In this document: in pieces, positions 1 to 12,300 of the stretch | Position numbering within the stretch: the stretch's first letter is position 1 | Layout: the number at the start of each line of letters is the position of its first letter | Origin: Rhinopomastus cyanomelas | Taxonomy: Eukaryota; Chordata; Aves; Bucerotiformes; Rhinopomastidae | Assembly (NCBI GenBank): GCA_013400115.1 | Contig: VXBP01002290.1 | Location: 744,001 to 808,000, forward strand | DNA: 64,000 nucleotides | Direction of reading: 5' to 3' | The notes under the pieces: generated by a model | Seen by the model: only the letters and a program-made list of their open reading frames with translations | Databases searched by the model: none | Told to the model about the DNA's origin: nothing | Translations under genes and position numbers: made by a program

Positions 1-3000
1 TCGGTACTGCATGGGGTGCACGAGAAATGCTTGCGAAAGGGGGAAACTCTGTCCCTTTAGAAGTACTATTGGTGAACAAAAGGTCCATCAGAGGTGGGCT
101 TGGTACTGTCCGTGGGCACACAGGTCCTTTTCCTTTGGCCCCATCAGACTGCAGACATTACAGACCAAAAAGCAGCAGGTACTCAGACCAGCTGGCAAGA
201 AGATGCTGCATGCGGAAGCCTCTTCTGCCTGCTCCCTGGTGCTCTTGATCAGTTGACTTAAGGTCAGTCACCAAAATCAATGTTTTGCTTGTATATTCAG
301 CATTTTTCCTTCCTCCCAGGAACAGCTCAGCACGGCTGCTTCCATCCAAAGCCACGTCTGGAATAGTCGAGTTGCACAAAATTTAATTTAAAAGAATGAT
401 TTGGCCACATCTTTAGTTGCTGTGGGAATCATTATGGTGGGAGCTGTATGGGGTTGTTTTACGCTTCTTTCACCTGGACTAGAGTGTTCCCTAACAGGTG
501 TGGATTTAATCAGGGGAGAAAGGGGAGACGAGGGGAAGAGCTCAGTCACTATGTCGATTCCATCCCTCTCCTCACACAGGCACAGGCAGTGCTCCTGCAA
601 ATGCCCCACCTTAGGAGGAGAAAAAGCCTGGAAGTTACAGAATGTCCAAACATCTCACTGGTCTAAAATGGTAGGAAAGTGCTCATGGCTCTTCCCCCAA
701 ACCCATGACCAAATCACCTAAGTTAGTGGAGCCCTCTGGCCCACAGGGGACGTTTTATTTAGCAACAGGCACACCTGCTGTTCCTTTGGCGAGCTGTGCG
801 CTCACTCTGCGATGCAGCCAATCTGCGAGCCCAATTAATATTTTAAATCAAACTCCTGTCAGATGTTTTGAAATGAAACTACAGTTGGTGTTCTTTTTAA
901 GGCAGTATCATCTTAAAAGTACAAAGACATCCAAAACTTTATGTAACGGCTGTTTACGTAAGGCCTTACGCTGGCTCAGGAGCGCTTTCCTTCCTCTGGA
1001 TTTAGGACATTTTTCACTTGGGGCACGTGAAACAACTTGCTGTGCAAGAGCAGTTACTCACATGGGGCTGGGCTGGGGGGAAAGGGATTCACTCCAGTGG
1101 AAACTTAAAGCGTAAAGCTTATTGCTCCATTTGCAAAGAAACATCGTCGGAAGAACTGTTGGTTCACTGTCTCTCTGGCCATTGCTACAGAAATGGAAGT
1201 CCTGGCAGGAGGCTACAGGTAAGTCTCAGCGTTAGAGGCTGCATGTGTGCAGGACACAGAGCATTAACATCACTGGTGCGTGTGAATGTTCTCATTCAGG
1301 CCATAATTGATTCCCCGAGGAGATGCAAAACTAGCGCAAATATGCGACAAGCAAACCAAACTCTTCTGCTGAGGTGAGAGCACTGTGCGAATCCTGGAGC
1401 TAAATTTAGGCCGAGACTTGGAGTAAAGTAATTGTAAGCGCAGTGTAGCACTGAGTCACAGCTAACGAACGCTGTGAAGTGATTCAGTGAAGTTCTGCTC
1501 CTTTGTTACCATCAGTTTTGGATGGGGTTTTGGAAGCTCTTTAGTAGCTCAGAAATTTCAGAAGTTCAGCTCAAGTTACTCGGCTGGATTTCGCTGCCCA
1601 GTGCAACTGTCTAAGAAAAACTTGAATCTAATTTGTCTTTTAAATGTCGATGCAGGCTGGTTTGGGGCTGCGTGCGACAGTCACAGAATCACAGAACATT
1701 AGGGATTGGAAGGGACCTCGAAAGATCATCTAGTCCAATCCCCCTGCCAGACACTGTGGAACAGACACTACATTGACAGCTACAGGTAAAACACCAGTAG
1801 CGGTACCGCTCGGTGAGCCCCGGCACTGAAGAAATGGATGCGGTAAATAAGTGTCTGGTGAAGCTGTCTCACAAAGTGCAGTATTTGCTTGGTTTTATGG
1901 TCCGAGGTAAATCCAAATGGACCGGCTCACTGGTGATGAAGCTCCAACCTCTTTCTCTCTGTACAAGTGCTGCATTTGCATGGGAACGTCTTCCTCCTCC
2001 AGAAGGACTTCCGTCAGACTTTAACAGGCACAATTATACAAAATATCCGCAGTCAAAGCAGATTTGTTAATGAAAAAATATTTTAAATGGACCTGAGACT
2101 TCAAGTCTATTTCTGCAGCGTCCTTCAGGTGCAAAGTACACCCGTACAGCCAGAACTGAGGAAACCTATCCTCCCTGCAACACCAAAATAGCATTTATGG
2201 CTTCAGGTGGAGCATATTTCACCTGAACAACATTCAAATTCTTCTTTAAGAAGAATCTCTCTTTTCATACAAGACTTTTCATGCATATTCTGGCTCCGAA
2301 GCTCCAAATCAGTTTGCCACAACTTGTTTCACTGGAATTCATCAAAAGACTAAAAAGCCAAGTGCCAAGATGCCGAGCTCCTGGCCCCAGCATAAACTGT
2401 CCCACCAATCCCCGCAGCCTGGAAACTCCCAGTTCTCGGAATTAGCTGATGCTTTGAACAAGAGATCATAATCAAAATCACGAATCCTGAGAAAGTCTCC
2501 ATGTTTCACTCTATAAATTCTTAATTCATTTTCCAGCGCTTGTAGGTCGCTGCTAGCTCCACCCTCTCAAATATCAGCAATTGCTGCAGCTCTTAAAGAA
2601 AATTCCACTTTGGGGAAATGTGATCTTATTCCAGCTGTTCCAGCGTGGGGCAGTTGTGCCTAACCCAACCTGATCAGCGCTCTGTACCGAAGCTGAGCAG
2701 TCAACAGCTTCTGGAATTTATTCCTTAAGCTACTGCACTTGTATATTTGAATTTAACCCTCCTGACAGAGTCACATTCAAACCCTTGTTGTTTGTAAGGT
2801 GGCAGAGCCACCCCGAAAGGGTTTCTCCGAAAACACAAACCTGGGACTAATTCTAGCAGGTCTTTGTGCCACTTGTAGATTACTTCCTACGGGCTGCTGG
2901 TTGAATTAAACTGAAGTGTTTAAAATTGTGTCCCTCACCCTGCTTTAAAATGATCATGCAAAGGGATCTTGCTGAATGAAATGTGCTTTCAAATTTTACA

Positions 3001-6000
3001 GTTTGAGGAAATTCCATACTTAGAACTGAAAAAAAACCAAAGTGAAGCCCACTTCTAGAGATTCAAAACAGCTGCAAGAGCTGGTGTGCCACTATTCCAT
3101 TTCATCAAGGTTTCACTAGGAAAAGGATGGGATGAGTCCCTGCCCAACTTCCAGCTGCACGGCCCTGACCCTTTCATCAGATCGGGCAGTTCTGGGGAAC
3201 ATTTGCTCCTCAAATAAGGCCCGGAGCAGCCAGCATTCCTCTGTGGTCTGTCATCTGTACTGCAACTGTCTGAGAACTGTAGCTGTCTGAGCAGGGCTCC
3301 AGAGCTCGGACAGATGGGACACTTCGTAATTAAAATAATTATAATGAATGACAACACTAGCAGACACCATCCTGGAGCCAAGACTCAGCCCTGGACCTGT
3401 AAATGGTGTCACTAGCAAATCCGTATTGGGAAAGTCCTGCACGATGCCATGGACTGTGGGCACATCACCCACCCATGTGGGCACTCAGGACACCATGAAG
3501 GGCTTTCTGCCAAAGGAGAGGAAGAAAAAGGCTCACTGCCTGCTCCCATGGAAGGGGAAAGAAAGCAGCATCCAAACCTTCTAAACTGATAGACCACCCT
3601 GATACCAATCGAACCCAAGAACTCTACACAAAAACAACTCCACCAGGCAATGTCTTAGAAATATGTTGCTTACTCGGTGCTGAAGAAATATGCCTCAAAT
3701 CCATGCTCCATCCAGGGAAAAGGAAGCTGTCCCTGGACCAGCATCATCCCTGGCTCAAGTCCTTCAGTCTGCAGCCACGACTTCTCTTCCATACTGTCAC
3801 TGGCTCACACGAAGGTTCGCACCAAGGCACAGACTGGCAGTGGGGCTTGAAAGACCCGTTCTGCCCTCAGCAAGGGTTTTCCCACCACAGGAACAGATAC
3901 TTCTGCCTCTGGGATCCTGGCAGTTGGAATCCTCTTGTCTGTACCACCACATGCACGCACGCCTCCTTCTCACTTGCTCCCCTAAAGCAACCAAACCCAG
4001 CAGAAAGCAGAAACCCCTGTACCAACCGAAGATCATCCCTAGCAGAGAGGCAGCACTGTTCCTTGGAAAGCCATGCAGATGCCACCTGTCTGTCTACAGG
4101 GATATCACTCAGATTGCTGGAAGTGGCTGAAGCCTCAGAGGGGTGTCCTCACCTTTGAGCCAGCACAAGTGACCCTGCAGCCTCTTCTAGGCTCTCCCGC
4201 CCTTCTCCTCTTGCCTCTGGGATCTGTCACTTCTGGGTCCCCAGGCAGGAAAGTGATGAAATTAGCAGGAGCTGGAAGGATTTTCTCAAGCAGCCCAGGA
4301 ATGGGAAGGGGGGAAAAAAAGCACATTCTCTTCCACGTCTGGTTTGCCTCTGTGTGAAGAGCTGGCCTGCAGCGGGAGCTGGCACAGAGCACACCCCGAG
4401 CTCAGGGTTTGCCATCTGTGGACGGGGCCAAAAGCAAAGGGGAGAGCGTCTGCAGGCTGGGTGGGTGCAGGGTGCTTCACCCTTACAAACTTGTCCTCAC
4501 TAAGGGTGCAAGGCTCCAACACAAGCAAGCCCAGGTGTCAGTGAAACGTCTGTACTGACAACAGAGCCAATACCAGGCACAGTCTGAACCTAACCTGCCC
4601 CTGATTACATGCATTTGTAACCCAGATTTGCTGTGCTCTGTGCCCTTCTGCACCTTAAAATACAGCCCTGGCTTGAAGGTCTCTATTTGCAAACACAGAG
4701 GAGCAGCAGTTCCGAAACTGCAAGCAAACATTTGACTCTACTCACTGCAATTCAAAGAATATCCTGCGCCAACCCCGCCCTTCTGTCAAACAACTCAAGC
4801 CCTTAATGCCTAGATAGTTTTCTTTCAGGCCTTATCACAGATAAAATATCGCCCTTTTCTTGTTGAAGAAGTTGAACCTGCCAAGTATTTACTGACTCTT
4901 TCAGAAGGCTGAAAATGTCACTCCTCCAGCCTAATAAACTTCCCCAGAAAGGGCCTGATAAATAGAGCCTTGCTGTGCTGCCCAGAACTAGTTCAGTGTG
5001 GCCCGAGTATTGCCAAGTCTGCCTGACGAAGAAAGCGTATTTGTACACACAGAAAGATTAGCAAGAGAGGCATAAAGTTGAGGAGTGAAAATAAAACAAA
5101 GCCCCATTATTAACTGAGGGGTGTGGGGGGAATAATTGAATCTGCATCCCAGCGAGCAAAGGACATTGTGAAAATTTCAGAGCTACAAGAGTAATTTAAG
5201 AGTTGTGTGCATGACTGGCAGCAGAAGCTCGAACCATCTCCTTTAGAGTTTCAAAAGTGCTAAACCCCCCCCCAACTCAGCCTCCAGAGCAATATTATTT
5301 AAAAATAAAATACAATATTTTTACTTTGTAATTTGACCCACAAAAGCCATTTGGGGCATGAGGGAATGTTCTCTTCCAGCCTGAACTTTAATTCAGAGAG
5401 AATGTTTCAACCCCAGAGTGTAAAACAGATGCTGAGAAATGCATCTGCACTGCTCTGCCTGTTCTCTGGGGCACCAACGGCGGTTGCGAAGCTCCGGTCC
5501 ATGCAGCCTACGATCTAAATAATCGCTCACCAGGTAAATGAATGGAGAAAGAACTCACATTCCTGGTATCATCAAAATCTGTTAACAGAGTTCTAGCAGC
5601 TACAAACCACTACATCCATGCTAATTCAAACACGTGAATGTGTGGCTCAAAAACTGTGTTCTTTCACCTTGGCAAATGCCATTCAGAAAGAAACCAAACT
5701 GTAAAAGTGGCTGCGGAGTGGGAAGCCCAAAGGAACACACTTAGCAAGGGCTGGTGACCCTGGAGCACTTGCTCCCTACAGAAAACCCGCTCTGGAATCA
5801 CACACTCAAGTCAAAAGACAGTAACTCAGATCGCACTGTACAGTGCCCCAGAATCAGTCTGGGGAGGGGGCGCAAAAGTTGCCAGAGTTACTTAAAGGCA
5901 GGAAGAAACCAATTATTGCTGGAAAAGTTTTCCAGATTATGGTAAAGCTGACAAAAGCTAAACCCAGCAGCTTACCCAGCTTTACAAAGCAAACCACAAT

Positions 6001-7520
6001 TAAGAAAATCTCCTGTGAAAGGGAAAACTTCAGCTTAGCCTACCCGCTAGTCCAAGAGCCTCAACAGCAACACAAACAACTGCACACAAAGTGCTGCTTG
6101 CCAGCGATACCTACGGAGCTGTATGAGAAGTTGGAAGGATTGTTCTAAAGAGGCACAGAAATCTGCTCCCTGGTCACCCTGTTCACACCATCAGGTTTTA
6201 ATGTGAACGATAGAGCTCCGCGTGCTCTGAGTAATTTTACACTACGCTCCGTCTTGTTCCAGAGCGGATGATTAGAATCAGATTTCTGTGATTTCACTGC
6301 AGATTAATTAAGAGCCACAGATCTGCAGGGAGAAGAGGGGGCTGTGGCTAGACCAGCAGAACGGGCTCTCTAGAAAGGGCAGCAGTATCTTTGCCTTTAC
6401 CCCTTACTTTCAGATACTTTCCCTGTTTGTGGCCACGAGACAGAGTTCTTGGGGAAAAACAGGCAGAAGGGGGAAAGAAATGTGCAAAAATATTTTCTTT
6501 TAAACAGTGTTTCGAAGAAAGTTCCCAAGCAGAACTCACAGACAGGTTTATCAAGGGAACAGGCCCACACAGACCCGCCTATGCCTGCTGTCCCAAAGTC
6601 AAACAGACAAGTGAGGGGCTGCGCACGGGGAAGAATTCCAATATAGCACGGTCTGTGCACCCCGACGCGTGTCAGGGGAACAGCTATTAATATACATTTT
6701 CATATCCTGCGCTCCAGCGTTTGGGTACAGACGGCTGTGGAGCAAAAAAGCCTGCAGAGGTCTGTAACACCATTTGCTAATTTTTCCTAACAGCGAAACA
6801 CTAAATAAATACTGTTATTTTTATGGGCAAATTCTACGGGATATAGAACTAAAAACGGGGTTTGTTTGCACAAATCTCATGGGATCAGAGTGTAAAAGTT
6901 GTGTGCACAGTGTAAATGTCTGCGTACACACATGCAGAACATGAAGTCCTGCAACGCTACATCAGAACTAAATTCTAAGTGACTCAAAAAAAAGAAAAAG
7001 AAAAAGCCCGCAAGAAGATTTTCGTTTTCTCTTTGCTTTTACAGACTTCAGGCACGAGAATATTGTTGCCACTTGGCCTTTTTCCTTATTCTAGGCCACT
7101 ATGATTGACTTCATGAGACAGAAGTAAAAGCATCTCTACATAAATAAAAAAACTTATGAGAACCCTCAAAATCATTCCAAGAACTTAAATTGTAACAGAA
7201 CGCAGAAGGGCACAGGAGTTATAAATACGATGCTGTATAAGCAAAGAGTAACGTACACACCGCAGCTCTATACACACCGTGCCCAAAGAAGGAGCATGAA
7301 CCAGGGTCTCCAGAAGTGCCAAATCGAAATCAAAGTCAAATAATAAAGAACATGGGAAGTGTTGTGGGGGTAAAAGCACTTGAGTGAATAGTCAGAGAAC
7401 TACCAGGAGCCAAGCCGCACTTGGTGTGTGCTGGGCCAGATTTATTTAAATCATTAAAAAAAGGGAAAGGAAAGGAAAAAGCAAACAGCTGTGTTTTCTG
7501 AAAGTGAAAGCGGCAAAGGG
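1..7520. other. Intergenic stretch without a recognisable gene
   Basis: No reading frame here looks like a known protein and none joins across splice sites. The only repeat I recognise is a CR1 fragment at 1681-1785. A short C-run lies near 5265-5275. Because miR-365 usually follows miR-193a, I read this stretch for the mature miR-365 sequence on the minus strand and did not find it. The stretch may hold regulatory elements or the continuation of the miR-193a primary transcript, but nothing in the sequence shows this. Confidence 0.6.
1681..1785 (-). mobile_element. CR1 LINE 3'-end fragment
   Basis: The plus strand reads as an imperfect match to the reverse complement of the avian CR1 3' end: an AATCACAGAA block, then GGAAGGGACCT, then ATCATCTAGTCCAATCCCC. 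It is about 100 bp long, with no coding part. It is a dead, 5'-truncated copy, as is usual for CR1. Confidence 0.8.
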
Positions 7521-7852
7521 ATGGATACACATGGCCTTGCTTTAAGGCAGGTCCCGGGCACCGCGTTCTGCCAGCCCGCAGCCGGCCACGTCGGGGCCCG
7601 CCGGGAAGCCACGGGGACGGCCGCCAGCACCGGTTAGACGGGCACGCTTCAGGCCCTTTCCCAAGTGGAAGAAATCGAAATGCACTTACGGTCCGCGGAG
7701 ACCCAGCTCCGTCCTCACCCTGCGGCCCGAGCCGGGGCATCCGCCAGTCCCAGTGCCGGGAGCCGCCCCATCGACGCCCGCCGTGGCGGCCCCAAGCCCC
7801 AGCCCCGCCGCGCTCCGTCTTCACCCGCGGCGAGCCCGGCAGGTCCTGGGAG

Positions 7853-7923
7853 CCGAGAACTGGGACTTTGTAGGCCAGTTGAAGACACGAACCTCTCATC
7901 TCGCCCGCAAAGACCCAGCCCTC
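7853..7923 (-). ncRNA. MIR193A: miR-193a precursor hairpin
   Basis: On the minus strand the 5p arm (7917 down to 7896) begins TGGGTCTTTGCGGGCGAG and the 3p arm (7880 down to 7859) begins AACTGGCCTACAAAGTCCC. Both match the vertebrate miR-193a mature sequences as I know them. The arms pair into a hairpin with a short loop (7881-7895), and the flanking GAG and CTC extend the stem. miR-193a-3p carries the AACUGGCC-type seed region and acts in the cytoplasm within Argonaute complexes to repress target mRNAs. The hairpin sits in a CpG island and on the same strand as RAB11FIP4 and the tRNA-Thr gene, as in mammals. I see no separate host gene with coding exons. Confidence 0.97.
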
Positions 7924-8689
7924 AACTCGCCCATCAGGCGCGGGCTGCCGTTCCTCATCGCTATTTGCTAATCGAACTCCCCTCGCCGGCCGGTGCCCGC
8001 CGCCAACCAGAGCCCCCGGAACCTCCCGGGGCCACCCCCGGCAGCCGCCACCGCCCCCGGCCCGGAGGAGCACTGATCGAGCCGCCCCCTCCCCGAACTT
8101 GCGAGCCGGCCCGGTCCCGGAGCCGGTCCCCGCAGCCAGCCCCGCAGCCAGTCCCGGAGCTACACCCGGCCGGGGCCCCGACGCGCACCGTGACTCGGCA
8201 CCGCCGATCCCGATCCTGTAGGAACTTCGTACCCGAGAAGCGAGAACTCCCAGTACGGTTCCATCGGCCGAAGGAAGCCTCAGCCCCGACGTTACCTGCA
8301 CGGGAAAGGGGCTCGGGGGGAGCCGCCACCGCCTCCCCGCCGCTTCCCCGCAGGTCCCGGGGACACGCACGGGAAGGGCTCGGGCTCAGCTGCAGCCAAC
8401 GCGGGGGGAGAAGCAGCGGCGACCACGGTCCCCCTCCTGCCTCCCGCAGATCGCAGACGGGTATTTAAACTGGTATCATCACGCTGGGATTTTGCCACCC
8501 TTCCTCTTTGCCCTTGAAAAAGGCAAAAATGGTAATAAAAAAATAAAAGTAAATTCGTTGCCACCAGGGACGTCGCAACACTTCTCTCGGCTTTTCGAAC
8601 GGTGCGTTGGCCCCAGCGAGCTTCGAACGTCCCGACCCAGACAGCAGCAAAGGAGAAGTAGGGAAAAGACAAATCAAACCAGCCAAAAG

Positions 8690-8745
8690 CAGCAATTAAT
8701 AATAAGAATTAAAATATAAAATTTTAAAAAAGCCAAAAACCCAAC
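8690..8745. other. AT-rich tract inside the CpG island
   Basis: About 55 bp made almost only of A and T (AATTAATAATAAG, then AAAATATAAAATTTTAAAAAA) interrupts the GC-rich island roughly 0.8 kb upstream of miR-193a. On the minus strand it contains TATA-like strings. It could be a core-promoter element, a nucleosome-poor spacer, or a decayed simple repeat. The sequence alone does not decide. Confidence 0.5.
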
Positions 8746-9374
8746 GGCCCCAAACCGTCAAACCAGCCAGGCGAGCTGCTCCGTGCAACACCACGGCGCT
8801 TCCCGCTGCGAGGCTCCTGTCCGGTGGCGGACCCACATCCCTCCAAAGTTTGATCCACGTGCTGTGGCCCCGTCCTGGGAGGGTCCGTGGCAGTGGGGCG
8901 GTGCGGGCCCGCTCCGCGCCGCTCCCGCGCCGTTTAAGGAAGCGGCCAGTCCCCACCCCTGAGCCGGGAGCTCCCGCTGCAGCCCGGCTCGGCGGCTTCG
9001 GAGCCTCTCCCGGGCTGCCCTGCCCACCCGCGGCCCTTCCCGACGCTCCGCTGGTCCATCCGGCTCCGCACAAGGCGGCAGGAAAAGGGCACCACTGCTC
9101 TCGGTGCCGCCCGGTGCCGGTCCGGAGCCGCCCGGTGCCGCCGCTCCCGCCCTTCGCCGCGCTCCTCCCGCCGGGGCAGCCCCGCGCCAGCGAGGCCCGA
9201 TGGCGGCGGGGGGCGCCCCCTGGCGGCAATTTGAGGCGGGAGAGCGGGGCGGGGGCCGCGGTGGGACCGCGGCGGTGGGGAGGTGCGCGGGGCCGGGGAG
9301 CCGCGGAGATCCCCGCTGTGGCGACATCTCCGCCAGCACCGGGTCTGCCCCGAGCCGGCATCTCCACGTGCATG

Positions 9375-12300
9375 TCCCCTTACGCGCCCCCTACACATGC
9401 CCGTACATCTCTCTGCCCCTTTACATGTCCCTGCGTGTCCGGCCTTCTCTTGCTCGTTTAAAGCAGCCACATGTGTTTATCACAGAGATGTTAGAGGCCA
9501 CACTCTGCCTTCCTGCATGTCCGGTGCCTTTTCCTCTCCATGTCCAGGAAGGCCAGGAGGACATGTCTGTGTGATGGAGGAATCCCAGGCACAAAGCACA
9601 GCTACACCCCATACACAGCGGATAAAGAACCGTCATGTACACGCACATTCCGTTAATAAAGTGTTTTAGGGAAATGCCACAAGGCCCTCAGTGATGTGAG
9701 ATCAGCTCAGAAGGGACAGCTGAAACACCATGAAAAAGGGAATTTTGCTTCTCCCTGCTTTTCAGCCTTGCGCATCCTCACCTGCCTCATGATTTTCAGG
9801 TCACTAAACTTCTTGGAACGAAACACTTTTATACTTTAGACACCAACCCAGCATGTGTGGGCCCTGCCCACAGGTTATAGAGGTTGGACAGCTGCTGCCC
9901 CTCTCTTGGATCTTTTGCTGTGGATCTTCTAAACCCCAAAAAGGGTTTGTGGAAAAGGGTACAAAACACGCTCATCCCACAGACAGCTTCAGCTCATCTC
10001 ACGACGGTACCCCTGGACAGTAAGAAGCTGTCAGTGTGACAGCAAAGTACGGTGAAGCCACCAGAAACACAAGAAACGGCTTCAAAGGTTTTCTCCTACA
10101 CAAAGAGAGGATATCACTCACTGTTCCTGGGAGATGTCAGCAATCAAGATGATGTTCACTGAAGATTACAGAAGGTCCACAAGAGCAGCAGACTAGAATG
10201 AACCTAAGAGACAGCATGGGGTTACCAAACATGGGACTGTCTCCTTGGTATCTTCTGTACCTGTCAGGAAAACCTCAGCTAAGCAAGAAGCTCCAAAAAT
10301 CAAAGCCGGCATCCAGACACCTCATCACTTAGGTTCAGCAGGCCACAAATGCGTATCCCTACTCTCCACACTGGATTTTTATCCCATGTCTGGGCAGAAG
10401 CCACATGAGACAGCCATGAGTATACAGGCTGCACCAGGACCCTTTACGTGCTCAGAGCTTTACAGCATCAGTGTCACTATGGATGTGGCAAGCCTACCAG
10501 ACTTGTGTGAACAAAACGTGACAGAGAGAATTTGAACTGATCTGTCATGTAACTGCTCTCGATCACCACTGCAAAGTCATCCTCTACACAGAAGAACGTG
10601 TTCCTTGGCTGAAAGCCTGATGGATATTTAGAGCCAAGGAACATGTTGTCTGAAACCGATAGTAGAATGCAAAGTGATTCACAGGCCATGGGCAAAAAAA
10701 GGTTTGAAAGAGGGAAGAAGTTGTATGAGGATTTTGGAAGTAAGACACCGAACTAGGAATTTCTTGGCCATCTGGCATGGTGACACCCAGTTGTTTGTTC
10801 TGCCATGATGATGCCCAGTAAGTACTGGTGGAAATGAAGACTTGCACAACATAAAAAGAAAATACCTCCGCAGCTTTTAGAAATTAAGAGACTTACTCCT
10901 ACAGAAACTGCAAGTTACATCCGCCAACCCCTTATTATCATTCTCTCTTCTTTTTTAAACTGTTCTTGTTCTTTGGTTGTATCAAAAAGCTGCTCAGAAC
11001 ACCACAGGCTGATGCTGAGCACAACGAATTCAGAGCAAATACTGCACCTACATATAGGGAAGGAAGAGCGTGAGCCAGGGAATGAAGTTTCTTCCTAATT
11101 AAGCTGATGCCATACAACTTCGCTGATGTCCTGACCAACTGTTTAATTTGCTATTTTCAGCAGCCTCATACATGTTTCCTCTTGTCTTCATCTTGCCCCT
11201 ACTTGTGCTGGTGTGAAGTGCCTCTTCATTTCCATGACTCTCACACAACATTTTTTCCCAGCAGGAGTTCTCATGCAGGGAGGCCAGTCTCAAGGGATGT
11301 GCTCAGCTGCTGGCTGCCTGCTCCCACTTCCACTGACAGCACCGGCAGTCCTGTGCTGGTAACTGGATAAGGCCCATTTCAGGCTAGTCTTCGCTTGGCA
11401 GGAGGCACTTCCGTACCTGAGAAGGTCAGGTCTTTGGGCTATCAACTCCTCTCACAGATACCTACTGGCTGCTCTCCATGGTGTGCAGAACCCGTGTGCT
11501 GGGAATGAAAGGCTGGATGGGAGCTGGGAAGAGGATTAGCTCTGCATTCAGTTCAGATGTAATCACAAGCATATCAAGTTGTAGAGCATCACAACTTTCA
11601 CAATTCTAAAAATATGCATAAGTGCCTTGTTTCAAGGCGTTTGGCAGCCAAACAGCTAATATATTAATAACATTAGACCAACTATAGCCCAGGACAATAA
11701 CTACAGAACAATAGATTCGATCATTCTGAAAATAGCCCAGTTTGGAAAAAAAGCAAACATTTTTACATGAGCCATGAATCAGATGTAGCAGCTTCTTTAT
11801 AGACCTCCATAAAGGCTTCACAGTGTGGAAGCCTGGTGTGACATCTCTGAACTCGAGAAGGAGCTTCTGTGGGTGGGAGAATGGACCGCGTGTTGCTGAC
11901 TGGGACACGGTGAGACCTTGTGGATGCAGTTTGGCCCAGTTGAATGTAGGGAGAAAGCTGAGTTTTTCTTTCTCAATCCTGCCCATGCTTACGCAACAGC
12001 TCAATCTGCAAGCAGACCCATTGATTTGTTAACTTCCCAGAGCATGGTACCAGGCAGCATGTAAGCAAGAGTGGCTTGTAGCCAGCAGCTTGGTATTTCA
12101 GCATCAGGCCTTGTTGACAAAGAGGCTGGATTGTCAAAGAAGTTCAACTGGAACACAATGTAGTGAGAGAAATAATCAAACCTCCACTGATGGCACAGGG
12201 TGAAATTCTCTGGTCTTCACCTGAAAATACAAATCCAAGCTGGAGTCAGAGCTCTTTGTTTTATCAGAAAAATAAGAATAGAGAGTTTATGATTAAAAGC

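Larger units (their letters stand above)
7540..9345. promoter_or_regulatory. CpG island around and upstream of miR-193a
   Basis: This stretch is very GC-rich and dense in CpG, unlike the AT-rich flanks. It has several GC boxes and short GC-rich direct repeats, for example two copies of CCCGCAGCCAG near 8130-8150. The miR-193a hairpin lies at its low-coordinate end. A minus-strand promoter between about 8.4 and 9.3 kb would place the hairpin near the start of the primary transcript. The vertebrate miR-193a locus is known to be CpG-island associated. An E-box CACGTG lies at 8856-8861 and another at 9365-9370. The start site cannot be placed from sequence. Long open frames here on both strands are products of GC-richness. 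Confidence 0.8.

Noticed and set aside
7336..8370. 344-codon open frame on the minus strand and 267-codon frame on the plus strand (7665-8468)
   Set aside because: Both lie in a CpG island where stop codons are rare, overlap each other and the miR-193a hairpin, and give low-complexity Pro/Arg/Gly/Ala peptides with no recognisable domain.
8696..9470. Several 180-225-codon frames in the CpG island
   Set aside because: They overlap on both strands, are rich in Ala/Gly/Pro/Arg, and have no homology that I can recognise.
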